NCBI GenBank assembly: GCA_019239895.1
Contig: JAFAZH010000030.1
Coordinates: 1-52,627, forward strand
DNA from: Abditibacteriaceae bacterium
Lineage (GTDB): Bacteria > Armatimonadota > Abditibacteriia > Abditibacteriales > Abditibacteriaceae
Length of the DNA stretch: 52,627 nt
Reading direction: 5' to 3'
Part shown: positions 16,695 to 26,300 of the stretch, one piece after another
Numbering within the stretch: position 1 is the stretch's first letter
Layout of the letters: every line of letters begins with the position of its first letter
Made by a program: the position numbers and the translations under genes
The notes under the pieces: generated by a model
Databases searched by the model: none
Told to the model about the DNA's origin: nothing
What the model saw: the letters and a program-made list of their open reading frames with translations, nothing else

Positions 16695-18263
16695 ATGAAA
16701 AAACGTGCTCTTTTAAGTGTTTCGGATAAAAGTGGTCTGGCGGAATTCGCGGCTGGGCTGGTAGAGATTGGTTATGAGATTCTCTCCACTGGCGGCACGG
16801 CTAAAGCCTTGCGCGAAGCGGGCTTGTCCGTAACCGATGTGGCATCCGTCACTGGGTTTCCTGAGATGATGGATGGGCGAGTTAAAACCCTGCATCCGGC
16901 CATTCATGGGGCATTATTGGCGCGGCGCGATGTGCCGGAACACCTGGAGGCCATTGAAGCGCACGGTATTATGCCGATTGATGTGGTATGTGTTAATCTC
17001 TACCCCTTTGAGGCGACGGTGGCGCGTCCCGACGTAACGCTTGAAGAAGCGGTGGAAAACATTGATATTGGTGGCCCTTCAATGGTGCGCTCGGCGGCCA
17101 AGAATTATGCGGCTGTGACCATTGTAGTTGATCCCAAGGACTATGAAGCGGTGCTGCGTGAGTTGCGCACTGGAGACACAACAGAAGAGACGCGCAAACG
17201 ATTAGCGGTCAAAGCCTATGCCCATACTTCCGCCTATGATGCGGCGATTACGTCTTATCTCAGTGGCGAGACATTTCCCGGCTCCTTGCGCTTGGCTTTC
17301 GAGAAGGTAGAAGATTTACGCTATGGCGAGAATCCGCACCAGCGGGCGGCGTTTTATGCGGAGCCGACTGCGCCACAGGGCACCCTGGCACGAGCGCGTC
17401 AACTGCATGGCATCCCACTCTCGTTTGTCAACCTCTTCGATTTGGACGGAGCCTGGAACCTGGTGTGCGAGTGGCAGGAGCCAGCCGCCTGTATTGTCAA
17501 GCACGCCAATCCCTGCGGCTGTGCGATAGGGCCAAGCCTGGCCGGAGCTTTCACCAAAGCCCGCGATGCTGACCCTATTTCGCGGTTTGGGGGCATTATT
17601 GCCTGTAACCAAACGGTGGACGCGGCGACTGCCGAGCAGATTATCGTTAAAGGCTCACTGTATCATGCCATCATTGCTCCGGGTTATGAACCAGAAGCGT
17701 TGCGTCTGTTACAGGAGCGGTCAGGTTGGGGCGCTGATCTGCGTATCTTAGAAACGGGTGTGCCACTTTACGCCAAGACGGGCGAACAAAGCGCGAGAGC
17801 TACGGCCAATCTTGATTATAAGCGGGTTTCCGGTGGTCTCCTGGTGCAAGATGTAGATCGGCATGAACTGCGCCCTGCTGATTTAAAGGTCGTTACCAAG
17901 CGGGAACCCACCGAATCTGAACTGAATGATTTGCTCTTCTGCTGGAAGTGCGTTAAGCATTTGAAAAGTAATGCGATTGCAGTAGCGAAAAATAGGTCGC
18001 TGATTGGCGCGGGCGCAGGCCAAATGAACCGTGTGACCAGTGTTGACTTAGCCATTCGGCAAGCTGGTGACAATGCGCGTGGTGCGGTCTTAGCTTCGGA
18101 TGCCTTTTTCCCCTTTGATGATGGCCCCGCCAAAGCCGCCGCCGCAGGGGTGACTGCCATTATTCAACCCGGCGGCAGCAACCGTGATGGGGATTCTATT
18201 GCTCTGTGCGACCGCGAGAACATGGCGATGGTCTTTACTTCTGTGCGCCACTTTAAGCATTAG
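16695..18263 (+). CDS. purH: Bifunctional AICAR formyltransferase / IMP cyclohydrolase
   Basis: 522 residues, standard length. The N-terminal MGS-fold cyclohydrolase (about 1-150) begins KRALLSVSDKSGLAEFAAGL and has the STGGTAKAL and VKTLHPAIHG motifs. The C-terminal AICAR transformylase (about 190-522) has LRYGENPHQ, the CIVKHANPCG active-site segment, and the VKHLKSNAIAVAK block. The two domains perform the last two steps to IMP. The Rieske gene starts 6 nt after the stop codon, so these genes are very likely on one transcript. Confidence 0.97.
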   Translation: MKKRALLSVSDKSGLAEFAAGLVEIGYEILSTGGTAKALREAGLSVTDVASVTGFPEMMDGRVKTLHPAIHGALLARRDVPEHLEAIEAHGIMPIDVVCVNLYPFEATVARPDVTLEEAVENIDIGGPSMVRSAAKNYAAVTIVVDPKDYEAVLRELRTGDTTEETRKRLAVKAYAHTSAYDAAITSYLSGETFPGSLRLAFEKVEDLRYGENPHQRAAFYAEPTAPQGTLARARQLHGIPLSFVNLFDLDGAWNLVCEWQEPAACIVKHANPCGCAIGPSLAGAFTKARDADPISRFGGIIACNQTVDAATAEQIIVKGSLYHAIIAPGYEPEALRLLQERSGWGADLRILETGVPLYAKTGEQSARATANLDYKRVSGGLLVQDVDRHELRPADLKVVTKREPTESELNDLLFCWKCVKHLKSNAIAVAKNRSLIGAGAGQMNRVTSVDLAIRQAGDNARGAVLASDAFFPFDDGPAKAAAAGVTAIIQPGGSNRDGDSIALCDRENMAMVFTSVRHFKH

Positions 18264-18269
18264 GCATCT

Positions 18270-18644
18270 GTGTCACAACTTCCAGCAAACGAGCCTCCCG
18301 CAGCGAGTGAGATTTCTCTTCGTGAGGGTGAAACTTGCTTCGGCCCACTGGAAGCCATTCCTCTGGGGGAAGGGCGGGCCTTTGCGCTGGGCGAGCGCAC
18401 GTTGGCTGTTTTTCGCACCTGCGATGGCTCCCTCTATGCCACGCAGCATAATTGCCCGCACGCAGGGGCCGCTTTAACCGCAGGGCTACTGGGTGCAGTG
18501 AATATAATCTGTCCCCAACACGGCTGGAAGTTCAACCTCAGAACCGGTGTCTGCCAGCATGACCCGGCTTATCGCATCCGCACTTATCCTGTGCGAGTCG
18601 AAGCAGGCCAGATTATTGTCACGCTTCCAGCGTCTTATCGGTAA
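18270..18644 (+). CDS. Rieske [2Fe-2S] ferredoxin-like protein
   Basis: 124 residues from a GTG start, 6 nt after the purH stop. The two cluster-binding pairs are intact: C62-P-H64 (HNCPHAGAAL) and C81-P-Q-H84 (CPQHGWKF). There is no membrane anchor or extra domain, so this is a soluble small Rieske protein like those that serve oxygenases and nitrite reductases. The next gene, 19 nt downstream, encodes an FAD oxidoreductase, which makes it a plausible electron donor or acceptor for that enzyme. That partnership is inferred only from position. Confidence 0.9.
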   Translation: MSQLPANEPPAASEISLREGETCFGPLEAIPLGEGRAFALGERTLAVFRTCDGSLYATQHNCPHAGAALTAGLLGAVNIICPQHGWKFNLRTGVCQHDPAYRIRTYPVRVEAGQIIVTLPASYR

Positions 18645-18663
18645 AATCTGAGAAACTTGAAGC

Positions 18664-20229
18664 ATGAGCCGTGAATATGATGCAATTGTTATCGGTGGTG
18701 GTCATAACGGTCTGGTAGCGGCTTGCTATTTAGCGCAAGCGGGCCGCAAAGTTCTGGTGTTGGAACGTTACCACACGGTGGGTGGCGCGGCGATTACCGA
18801 AGAGATTCACCCCGGCTTCCGCGTCTCCGTCGCCTCTTATTCTTGCAGTCTATTACGACCGGAAATCATTGCCGACTTGCGCTTACGCGAGTATGGCTTT
18901 GAGACCTATCCGAAAACTCCCTCCTACTTCATGCCATTTCCCGATGGCGAGCATCTACTGCTGCGGGCTGATGACCGTGAGCGCAGTAAAGCGGCGATTA
19001 GGCGTTTCTCTCCCCGTGATGCGCTGGCTTATGATGCGTGGGAAGATTTTTGGGATCGGGTAGGGGACATCATTGAGCCAACGCTCATGCAGCCGCCCAT
19101 TACCCTGGGTGAACTGGCAGAACGATTTGAGAGGGCAGGATGTGCCGACGATTTCCGGCGTATCATGCTGCTCTCAATGGCTGACCTGCTGGATGAGTTC
19201 TTTGAATCATCGCAAGTTAAGGCGGCGATGCTGCCCCAGGGTATCATCGGCACCGCCGGTGGCCCAATGACACCCGGCACGCCTTACGTCTGGCTTTATC
19301 ATGCTATTGGTCGTGCCCTGGGCAAGCGCGGCATCTGGGGCTATGTGCGGGGCGGCATGGGGTCAATTACTCAGGCTTTGGCAACTTCCGCCCAAGCTCT
19401 GGGTGTTGAAATTCGCACCTCTACTCCCGTTGCCCAGGTGTTAGTTGAAGCTCATCAAGCGTGTGGAGTGGTGTTAGAAAATGGAGATGAAATTCGTTCT
19501 CGTGTGGTGTTGTCCAACGCCGATCCCAAGCGCACGTTTTTGCAACTTTGCCCGGGGAGTGCCTTGCCCGCTGAATTTCGTCAACGCATAGAACGTAATT
19601 ATCGTAGCTCAGGGCCGGTTTATAAACTGAATTTAGCCCTGCGTGAATTGCCCCGCTACCTGGCGGCCCCGCGGGATATGCCACCAGAAGTTATCAGCCG
19701 TGCCACGATAGATATTGCTCCCAGTGTGGCATACGTGGAGCGGGCTTGGGACGACTGCAAGCAGGGGCAACCAGCAAGCGAGCCGTTTATTGAAATCTTT
19801 TCTCAATCCCCCACCGACCCCAGCATGGCCCCCGCTGGGCAGCATATTCTTTCCTGCTTCTGCCAGTATGCGCCTTATGCTCCGCAAGACCGTAGCTGGG
19901 ATGATGGCTTGCGCGAGGAGTTTGCAGACCGCGTGCTCCATAAGCTGGCGGAATACGCACCTAATATAAGCGATGCGGTGATAGCGCGTCAGATGCTTTC
20001 CCCCGTAGATTTAGAGCGACGTTTTGCCCTTACTGGCGGCCACATCTTTCATGGTGAAATCACGCCCGACCAAAGTTTCAACCTGCGCCCCCTAGAGGGC
20101 CACGCCGATTATCGCACCCCTCTCTCTGGTCTATATCTGTGTGGCTCCGGCACGCACCCCGGTGGTGGTGTGACTGGTATTCCAGGGCATAACGCGGCTC
20201 AAGTTGTCCTGGCTGATTTAAACCTCTAA
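18664..20229 (+). CDS. FAD-dependent oxidoreductase, phytoene desaturase / PYROXD2-like
   Basis: 521 residues. The N-terminal dinucleotide-binding fold is clear (YDAIVIGGGHNGLVAACYLA then VLVLERYHTVGGAA). The C-terminal FAD closure GLYLCGSGTHPGGGVTGIPG is typical of the phytoene desaturase superfamily. Residues 75-330 form the substrate-binding region, and the protein matches the PYROXD2/CrtI-like subgroup of unknown substrate rather than carotenoid desaturases with a known role: no phytoene synthase or other carotenoid gene is nearby. Co-transcription with a Rieske protein and purH suggests a redox reaction whose substrate is not evident. Confidence 0.9.
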   Translation: MSREYDAIVIGGGHNGLVAACYLAQAGRKVLVLERYHTVGGAAITEEIHPGFRVSVASYSCSLLRPEIIADLRLREYGFETYPKTPSYFMPFPDGEHLLLRADDRERSKAAIRRFSPRDALAYDAWEDFWDRVGDIIEPTLMQPPITLGELAERFERAGCADDFRRIMLLSMADLLDEFFESSQVKAAMLPQGIIGTAGGPMTPGTPYVWLYHAIGRALGKRGIWGYVRGGMGSITQALATSAQALGVEIRTSTPVAQVLVEAHQACGVVLENGDEIRSRVVLSNADPKRTFLQLCPGSALPAEFRQRIERNYRSSGPVYKLNLALRELPRYLAAPRDMPPEVISRATIDIAPSVAYVERAWDDCKQGQPASEPFIEIFSQSPTDPSMAPAGQHILSCFCQYAPYAPQDRSWDDGLREEFADRVLHKLAEYAPNISDAVIARQMLSPVDLERRFALTGGHIFHGEITPDQSFNLRPLEGHADYRTPLSGLYLCGSGTHPGGGVTGIPGHNAAQVVLADLNL

Positions 20230-20372
20230 ACGCTGGTCTCCATTAATCTCTGGTCGCAAATACGCTGGGATCATGTGCGGTAGCGCACCGAGACCATCTA
20301 TTTGCGCATGATACTTGCTATAGAAATTGACCGCGAGTTAATCCCAGATGTTATTAGAGGTTTAGTTGCATT

Positions 20373-21050
20373 ATGCCGCGTTCGCATGAGACCTTAAAGA
20401 TGATTATTGAAGACGTTTTCCTGGAGGCGGAAACTGAAGGTTATTGTCCCCTCCGTATAGTTACCAATCGAGGCGAAGTGCAGGGACGTCATTATCGCGT
20501 TGAGGATGCCAAGTGTGGAGTGATTTTTGTGGGCGGTGCAGGCGGTGGTTGGGACAGCCCCGCCTGCGGTTTATATCCCCGTCTGTGTAAAGAGTTGGCA
20601 GGCAAGGGTGTTGCATCGCTGCGTGTGCGTTTTCGTGATCCTCATCAATTGGGGGAGGCAACCCTGGATGTATTGGCTGGCTTGGAGTTTCTCCAACAAC
20701 AGGGCATCGCAGACGCCGCTCTGGTGGGTCACTCCTTTGGTGGTGCAGTGGTTATTCAAGCGGCTGCGGCTGCGAAATCGGTGCGTGCCATTGTAACCCT
20801 TGCTACCCAAAGCTACGGCACTTCGCCAGTGGCTGATCTGTCGCCGCGTTGTTCTTTACTACTCATTCATGGCACGGTGGATAAAGTGTTGCGACCCTCC
20901 TGCTCAGAATACGTTTATGAAATTGCCGGTGAACCAAAATGGATTATGCTGCATGAAGGAGCCAATCATGGTCTGGATGAAGTAGCTGCTGACGTTTACC
21001 GTGAGGTGCGGGATTGGCTTTTGAAGCAGTTTGCCCAACGGCAGGATTAA
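20373..21050 (+). CDS. Alpha/beta hydrolase
   Basis: 225 residues with the catalytic triad readable: Ser121 in the nucleophile elbow VGHSFGG, Asp170 in IHGTVDKVL, and His199 in EGANHGLDE. The start (MPRSHETLKM) has only a moderate ribosome binding site (AGAGGT), and the ATG at 20400 is an alternative. It lacks a signal peptide, so it is cytosolic. Similar short hydrolases of the dienelactone-hydrolase group act on esters; the real substrate is unknown. Confidence 0.85.
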   Translation: MPRSHETLKMIIEDVFLEAETEGYCPLRIVTNRGEVQGRHYRVEDAKCGVIFVGGAGGGWDSPACGLYPRLCKELAGKGVASLRVRFRDPHQLGEATLDVLAGLEFLQQQGIADAALVGHSFGGAVVIQAAAAAKSVRAIVTLATQSYGTSPVADLSPRCSLLLIHGTVDKVLRPSCSEYVYEIAGEPKWIMLHEGANHGLDEVAADVYREVRDWLLKQFAQRQD

Positions 21051-21153
21051 AGAGCGGTACCAGTCATTAGAATGGCACTAGACTCGCAGCTTAAAGACAT
21101 GGCTATACCAAGCCGCACCGTAGGTCTGGCACAAGAGCGAAGGAGGCCGCGCA

Positions 21154-21624
21154 ATGGAAATGGATAAAAGTGCAAGTCGAGTCGCCACTGCCATTGGCAA
21201 AGGGTTGATAGCGGGATTTGTTGGCACTGTGGCGATTACAGCATCCCAGATGATCGAGATGAAACTGACGGGACGCCAACCCAGTTCCGCGCCTGCCGAG
21301 GCCGCCGGTAAAGTCTTTGGTGTTAAACCTATAGATAATGAATCAAAGGAGCGATTTTCGACTTTGGTGCATTTTGGCTATGGTACAATCTGGGGTGTTT
21401 TTCGCGGCCTCTTATCCCTTGTGGGTATCCGGGGGCCTGTGGCGACAGTCTTGCACGACCTGGCACTTTCCGGGGCGGCAATGGTTATGTTGCCCAGCCT
21501 GGAAGTAGCACCTCCCGTAACCGAACAGAAACCCAAGCAGATCGCCACCGATAGTATCCATCATGTTGTGTATGCAGTTGTTGCTGGCTTGATTTATGAT
21601 GCTCTGTATCGCGCAGATGATTAA
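21154..21624 (+). CDS. Small membrane protein, DUF1440-like
   Basis: 156 residues with three hydrophobic segments at about 18-36, 70-92 and 132-150. The start ATG follows a strong GAAGGAGG site. The first segment (GLIAGFVGTVAITASQMIEM) and the short histidine-bearing loops (LVHFGYGTIWGVFRGL, IHHVVYAVVAGLIYDAL) resemble YagU/DUF1440 inner-membrane proteins of unknown function. The next gene starts 13 nt after the stop, so the two form a pair. Confidence 0.7.
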   Translation: MEMDKSASRVATAIGKGLIAGFVGTVAITASQMIEMKLTGRQPSSAPAEAAGKVFGVKPIDNESKERFSTLVHFGYGTIWGVFRGLLSLVGIRGPVATVLHDLALSGAAMVMLPSLEVAPPVTEQKPKQIATDSIHHVVYAVVAGLIYDALYRADD

Positions 21625-21637
21625 AGGAGTAGCTAAG

Positions 21638-21847
21638 ATGAGTAGCGAGAGAAACGGAACAACGCAGCCAACGGGTAATGAGACAAGTAATCCCGCCAGT
21701 GAGAATAGCCAAAACACAAGTGCTACGGGTAACAACCGTGTCAGCGGTACGACGGGAACTGGTATTGCGTCGGGCGAGACGGGCTATGGCGAGAGTGGTC
21801 AATTACTTGATCCTGTCTCTCCTCCAATTGTAAAAGCTGATGCTTAA
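21638..21847 (+). CDS. Small disordered Ser/Thr/Asn/Gly-rich protein
   Basis: 69 residues from ATG 21638, chosen because AAAGGAG sits 8 nt before it (an upstream in-frame ATG at 21596 lies inside the previous gene). The sequence is low complexity, with repeated NGT/SGT/TGN words and no hydrophobic segment. It ends PVSPPIVKADA. I do not recognise a family. It is probably co-transcribed with the membrane protein before it and ends at a clear terminator. Confidence 0.6.
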   Translation: MSSERNGTTQPTGNETSNPASENSQNTSATGNNRVSGTTGTGIASGETGYGESGQLLDPVSPPIVKADA

Positions 21848-21871
21848 GCAATAGAACGGTCAGTAGCTGTC

Positions 21872-21906
21872 AGCCCTGGTTTAATTAAACCGGGGCTTTT
21901 ATTTTT
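21872..21906 (+). terminator. Intrinsic terminator after the 21154-21847 gene pair
   Basis: A stem of AGCCCTGGTTTAA with its inverted partner TTAAACCGGGGCT (one mismatch), then TTTTATTTTT. It isolates the pair from the following regulator gene. Confidence 0.9.
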
Positions 21907-21915
21907 AGAAGACAC

Positions 21916-21945
21916 TTGCGCTTATACTGTTTTTTCCTGTATTAT
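21916..21945 (+). promoter_or_regulatory. Candidate promoter of the GntR/LacI-type regulator gene
   Basis: TTGCGC (21916-21921), 18 nt, TATTAT (21940-21945), about 40 nt before the TTG start. It lies directly after the previous terminator. Confidence 0.5.
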
Positions 21946-21985
21946 ATTTGTATTCGTCCGTATCAAAGTTACACGGGATTTTGTT

Positions 21986-23149
21986 TTGTCGAGTCGCCGG
22001 GAAGTGGAATTGCGCCGCATCCAACTGAGAGAAGACCTACGGCGTGCCTGCGACGAGGGCACACTGAAATTAGGTGCCCTCGCCCCATCGGTGCGCGAGT
22101 TGGCCCAGCGTTATAGCATCTCCGGCAATGTAGCACGGCAAGCTCTGCAACAGCTTATCGAAGATGGCACGTTGTATACGGTGCCGGGCGTTGGTACTTT
22201 CATCGGGCGTCGGCAAACTAAAGTCTCGGAGTTTTATCTGCGCATTACGGATGCGGCATCAGCAGATGCCGACCAGAGCTATCTCGGCTTTGCCGAACGC
22301 ATCGCGCAATTAGGCGGAGCCAGCCTTGCCTTGCCCCTTGATACAGCGCGAGAATATCAGCAACGTGGCGAGTTGCCTGTCCTCTCTGGCATCTTTGGTC
22401 CCACTATCAACCCTGGTCAGCGTGAGGTGCCACACGTTACGTTTGCTGGCCATGTGGATAAAGCCGATGCAGGCTACTCCGATGTGGTGTCCTATGATGA
22501 TCGTGATGGGGGAATGCAGGCCACGCAGCATCTTATCAGCCTGGGGCATCGTGGTATTGCTTTTCTGGCCGTTCATGACATAGGATTGCGCGCGGCGTCA
22601 TATGAATGGTCAGCCGAGCGTGAGATAGGTTGGTCTCGAACGATGACAATGGCAGGGCTATCCTGTGAAGGGCTGGCTTTTCATCCTCGGTCTTTACTTA
22701 AAGAGCCAATGCCAGACAGTTTCGCGGCGGGTCGCCAGGCGGCGCGACTACTGGTTAATCGGCCTGATATTACCGCTGTGGTTGCCGCCAACGACCATGC
22801 AGCCCTTGCCCTCTTTGATGTCCTTAAATCTGCCGCTATTCCTTTAGAACGTTGGCCTGCTGTGGTAGGGTTCGATAACTTAGCGTCGGTGCAGGGCCAG
22901 ATTTTAACATCATTGCACTTGCCCTCCGACAGTTTGGGACGGGCGGCGGCAGACCTGTTGTGGCAGCGGCGTCATGGCTCTCTGATTGGGCCTCCCGTGC
23001 ATCAACGTGTGCCGATGTGCTTGCTGCCCCGCTTAACCTCGCGGTCGGGGTGGTCAGTCTTAATGGAGTCCGCTGCCTATTCCGCTCCGGGAACGTTGGC
23101 AACATCTCCAAGCCCTCGCCGCAAGCGGAGGGTGGCTGGTACCGTATAG
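21986..23149 (+). CDS. GntR-family regulator with LacI-type sugar-binding domain
   Basis: 387 residues from a TTG start at 21986 (no ATG fits the family N-terminus). The winged helix is at about 12-78 (LREDLRRACDEGTLKLGALA, VRELAQRYSISGNVARQALQ, then GVGTFIGRR). The rest is a periplasmic-binding-protein fold of LacI type: the DVVSYDDRDGGMQATQHLIS block, VVAANDHAALALFD, and the GFDNLASVQGQILTSLHLPS hinge near the end. Such hybrid regulators bind a sugar and repress nearby catabolic genes. It lies 166 nt upstream of the giant GH2-like gene on the same strand, its likely target. The ribosome binding site is weak. Confidence 0.9.
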   Translation: MSSRREVELRRIQLREDLRRACDEGTLKLGALAPSVRELAQRYSISGNVARQALQQLIEDGTLYTVPGVGTFIGRRQTKVSEFYLRITDAASADADQSYLGFAERIAQLGGASLALPLDTAREYQQRGELPVLSGIFGPTINPGQREVPHVTFAGHVDKADAGYSDVVSYDDRDGGMQATQHLISLGHRGIAFLAVHDIGLRAASYEWSAEREIGWSRTMTMAGLSCEGLAFHPRSLLKEPMPDSFAAGRQAARLLVNRPDITAVVAANDHAALALFDVLKSAAIPLERWPAVVGFDNLASVQGQILTSLHLPSDSLGRAAADLLWQRRHGSLIGPPVHQRVPMCLLPRLTSRSGWSVLMESAAYSAPGTLATSPSPRRKRRVAGTV

Positions 23150-23315
23150 AGATTAGGGTTTAACATTGGAATTGTAGCGGTTAGCCTCGTGCCTGCCCTA
23201 CAGGGTAACTTCCACATCTGTTTCCGCTGTCTTTATCTAAATCTACATAGCCTAAAAGAAGAATTTAAACCGACAAAGCTTAACACTTCCATTACTCAAC
23301 GAAAGGTGCCATGCT

Positions 23316-26300
23316 ATGAGCCATGCGACTCACCGTTACTGCTTAAAAAATTCCCTTATCCAAATAGTAAGCTTTCTGCTGATGCTGTTGGCTCTCAAGA
23401 GTGCCCATGCTACGCTGCTTTATTATGAGGGCTTTGACTATCCTGGTGAAACACCTTTAGCCAATGCTAAAGCGGGCACAGGCTGGGCCGGGGATGGCTG
23501 GGCTGGCACCAATGGCTTATGGGAAGTGGCGCGTGACGACGCGCCTGGCGCGAAGGGACTTGCCTTTGGTGACTTGCAGGTAACGGGGCGAGCCGCGCTC
23601 AATACCGCTTTCCCGGAGCGCACAGGTGGCTCGGCGGGCTTCCCCTCGCGCAACTTTACGACTCCTATCAATCTCCGTGACACGACTAAGACTTTCTATT
23701 TTAGTAGCCTGGCGCGCATCGAGCGATTTACCACTGGTAACACCTTTGCTTCTCTTGGACGCTCTCCCAATCATGATGCCCTAGCAGTGCAAACGCCTTT
23801 TCAGAATGCTCCCGCGCCCAATCCCGGCACCTGGCAGTTAGGCAATATCAGCGGTGAACACCAGACGGCACCCATTGCCTTTGGACAGACGGTGTTTAGC
23901 CTCATCCGCCTGCATTATGATGGCATACAACTTAAAGGCGAATGGTGGCTTTATAATCAGCCTAATACCTTGCCGGCCAGTGACCCCACAGGTGGACAGG
24001 GTGGGGCTGCTGCCTATGCGCGCTTCACTTCGGATGAGACAACATTGCCAGGGTTGAGCTTTGGCGGCTTTGGCTATCAGATGGTCATAGACGAAGTGCG
24101 CGGCGCGACCACCTTGGCCGAAGCAGTGCCATTGCAACTTGCTCGTTTGAGTGGTGTTTTGGTGCAGCCAAGTGTGCAGCAGAAAGCTTTAACGATCAAC
24201 GTGGAATTAACGGGTGTGCGGCAGGCCGGGGAAGTGTCGGTCACGGTTGATGTGTTGGATGCGCAGGGCAAAGTCGAGAAATCTTTTAGCGGACACGCGC
24301 CTGTGCAGGCCACTCATTATCAAGTCGTGCCTATCACCTGGGACTGGGCTAATCCTCGGCTGTGGGATCTAGGCCAACCCAACCTCTATACGCTCAAGCT
24401 GCATATTAACAGTTCAGCCGGAGTTGGCATCAACCAGGATTTCACAACGCGCTTTGGGTTTCGAGAGGTGTGGGTAGAGGGTCGCCGCATTATGTTGAAT
24501 GGGCATGAAGTGCATTTTAGACCGATTAATTTTGGGTATGGCGGTGGCCCCGGCCAAGCGCCAGTTGACCAGTTTAAAAAACTACAAGACCAAGGCTTTA
24601 ACCTGTTGGAAATCTGGCCGGGTGAAGGCGACTTCCATCAGATGAATGCGGCCACAGCAGAGGTGGCTGATCAACTGGGCATTGGCGTGGCGGGTGCGGC
24701 CCCTTTTATTAAGGATGAAGGGTCAGCAGCTTATCACCAAAAGCTCGAAGAGCAACTCAGTGATTTGCGCAATCATCCTTCGATTCTGTTGTGGGGTTCC
24801 AGTGGCAACCGCTATCTCGATGCCAACGACCAAGACCCGCGGGTGATTGGGCGGCGCGATTGGACGCACGTCCAGGAAATCCAGGAGCGCAACCAGAAGG
24901 GCATGGAGGCGATTAAAGTGCTGAAAGCCTATGACCCAACTCGCCCTACTTTCACTCATGCGGGCAATTATGTTGGAGATATTTACACGCTCAATAACTA
25001 CCTCGACTTTTTGCCCCTGCAAGAGCGCGAAGACTGGCTGAGCCAATGGGCCGCTAATGCCGAGATGCCATTGTTCTCTGTGGAATTCGGGACGCCACTT
25101 TACACCACCTATTTGCGGGGGCGTAACGATTATGGACGCACCATTGCCACGGAGCCATTCTCAACGGAATGGGCGGCAGTGTATTTTGGGTCGGAAGCCT
25201 ATCGTATGGAAAGTGATGCTTACCGCCAAGCGATTCGCTCGCGCTTTAAAGAAGGCCAAACCTACAACGCCTGGATTGGTGATAAAGAACTCCACAACGA
25301 TCCCACTTTCCTGGCGACCCAAAAACTCTTTATCACCAACACCTGGCGCAGTTGGCGCACCTGGGGCATCTCTGGTGGCATGGTGCCGTGGGAAAACGCC
25401 AACGGACACCCTGAACTGGTGCAGCCAGTAAACCGCCCGACCCTGGCTTACATTGCCGGGCCGCCACAGGAGTTTACGGCAAAAGATCACAATTTCTCGA
25501 CGAGCGCAACAATTCATAAAAGCATTGTGCTGCTCAACGATGCCAGCAAGGCACAGACTTTCGATGTGCGATGGGAAGTCTCTGTAGATGGCCATCACGT
25601 AGGAGGCAATCAGGCGCAGGGCACACTGGAGATAGCTGAAAAGCGTTTTGTGCCTATCACTTTCAATGCACCAGCAGCCGTCGCCGCAGGTAAGGGGCAG
25701 ATCACCATGACGGCGATGATTGGCAATGACCGCCATCAAGATACTTTTGATTTTCATGTGTTGGCCCCTCCCACTCGCGCCCGTGGCACACTCACAGTGT
25801 TTGACCTGAATGGTGACACCAGCGCCATGCTCAAAAACCTCGGCTACACCGTGCAGCCATTGAACCCACGCTCGAATGCTTTGCCGCAAGGCGTTGTCGT
25901 GATAGGACGCCGCGCCCTATCTGGTAACGCCGTTAGTGACCTGGGACAACTGCCTTTTGATGTAGCCGCCTTTGTGCGCAACGGCGGGCGACTGATCATC
26001 TTTGGCCAAGACCCCCGCTGGATGCAGTATGCCCTTGGCATCCGCACCACGAAGAGTCTCACCCGTCATGTTTTTCCAGTTGTGGCCAATCATCCCGTTA
26101 TGGCCCATCTGCAAGCGACTGATTTAGCCGACTGGGTCGGTAGCAGCAACCTGGTAGGGGCGCAGCCATCGGTTGGTGGTGTAGAACCTTGGTTTACTCC
26201 GGCCTATGGCTGGCACTGGGGCAATCGCGGCGCAGTCAGCAGTGCGCCAATGGAAAAGCCCCATCGCACCTCGTGGCGTCCCATCCTTGAATGCGAGTTT

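Noticed and set aside
25161..25889. 242-codon minus-strand frame inside the GH2-like gene
   Set aside because: It lies fully inside a well-supported gene on the other strand and is a shadow of its codon bias.
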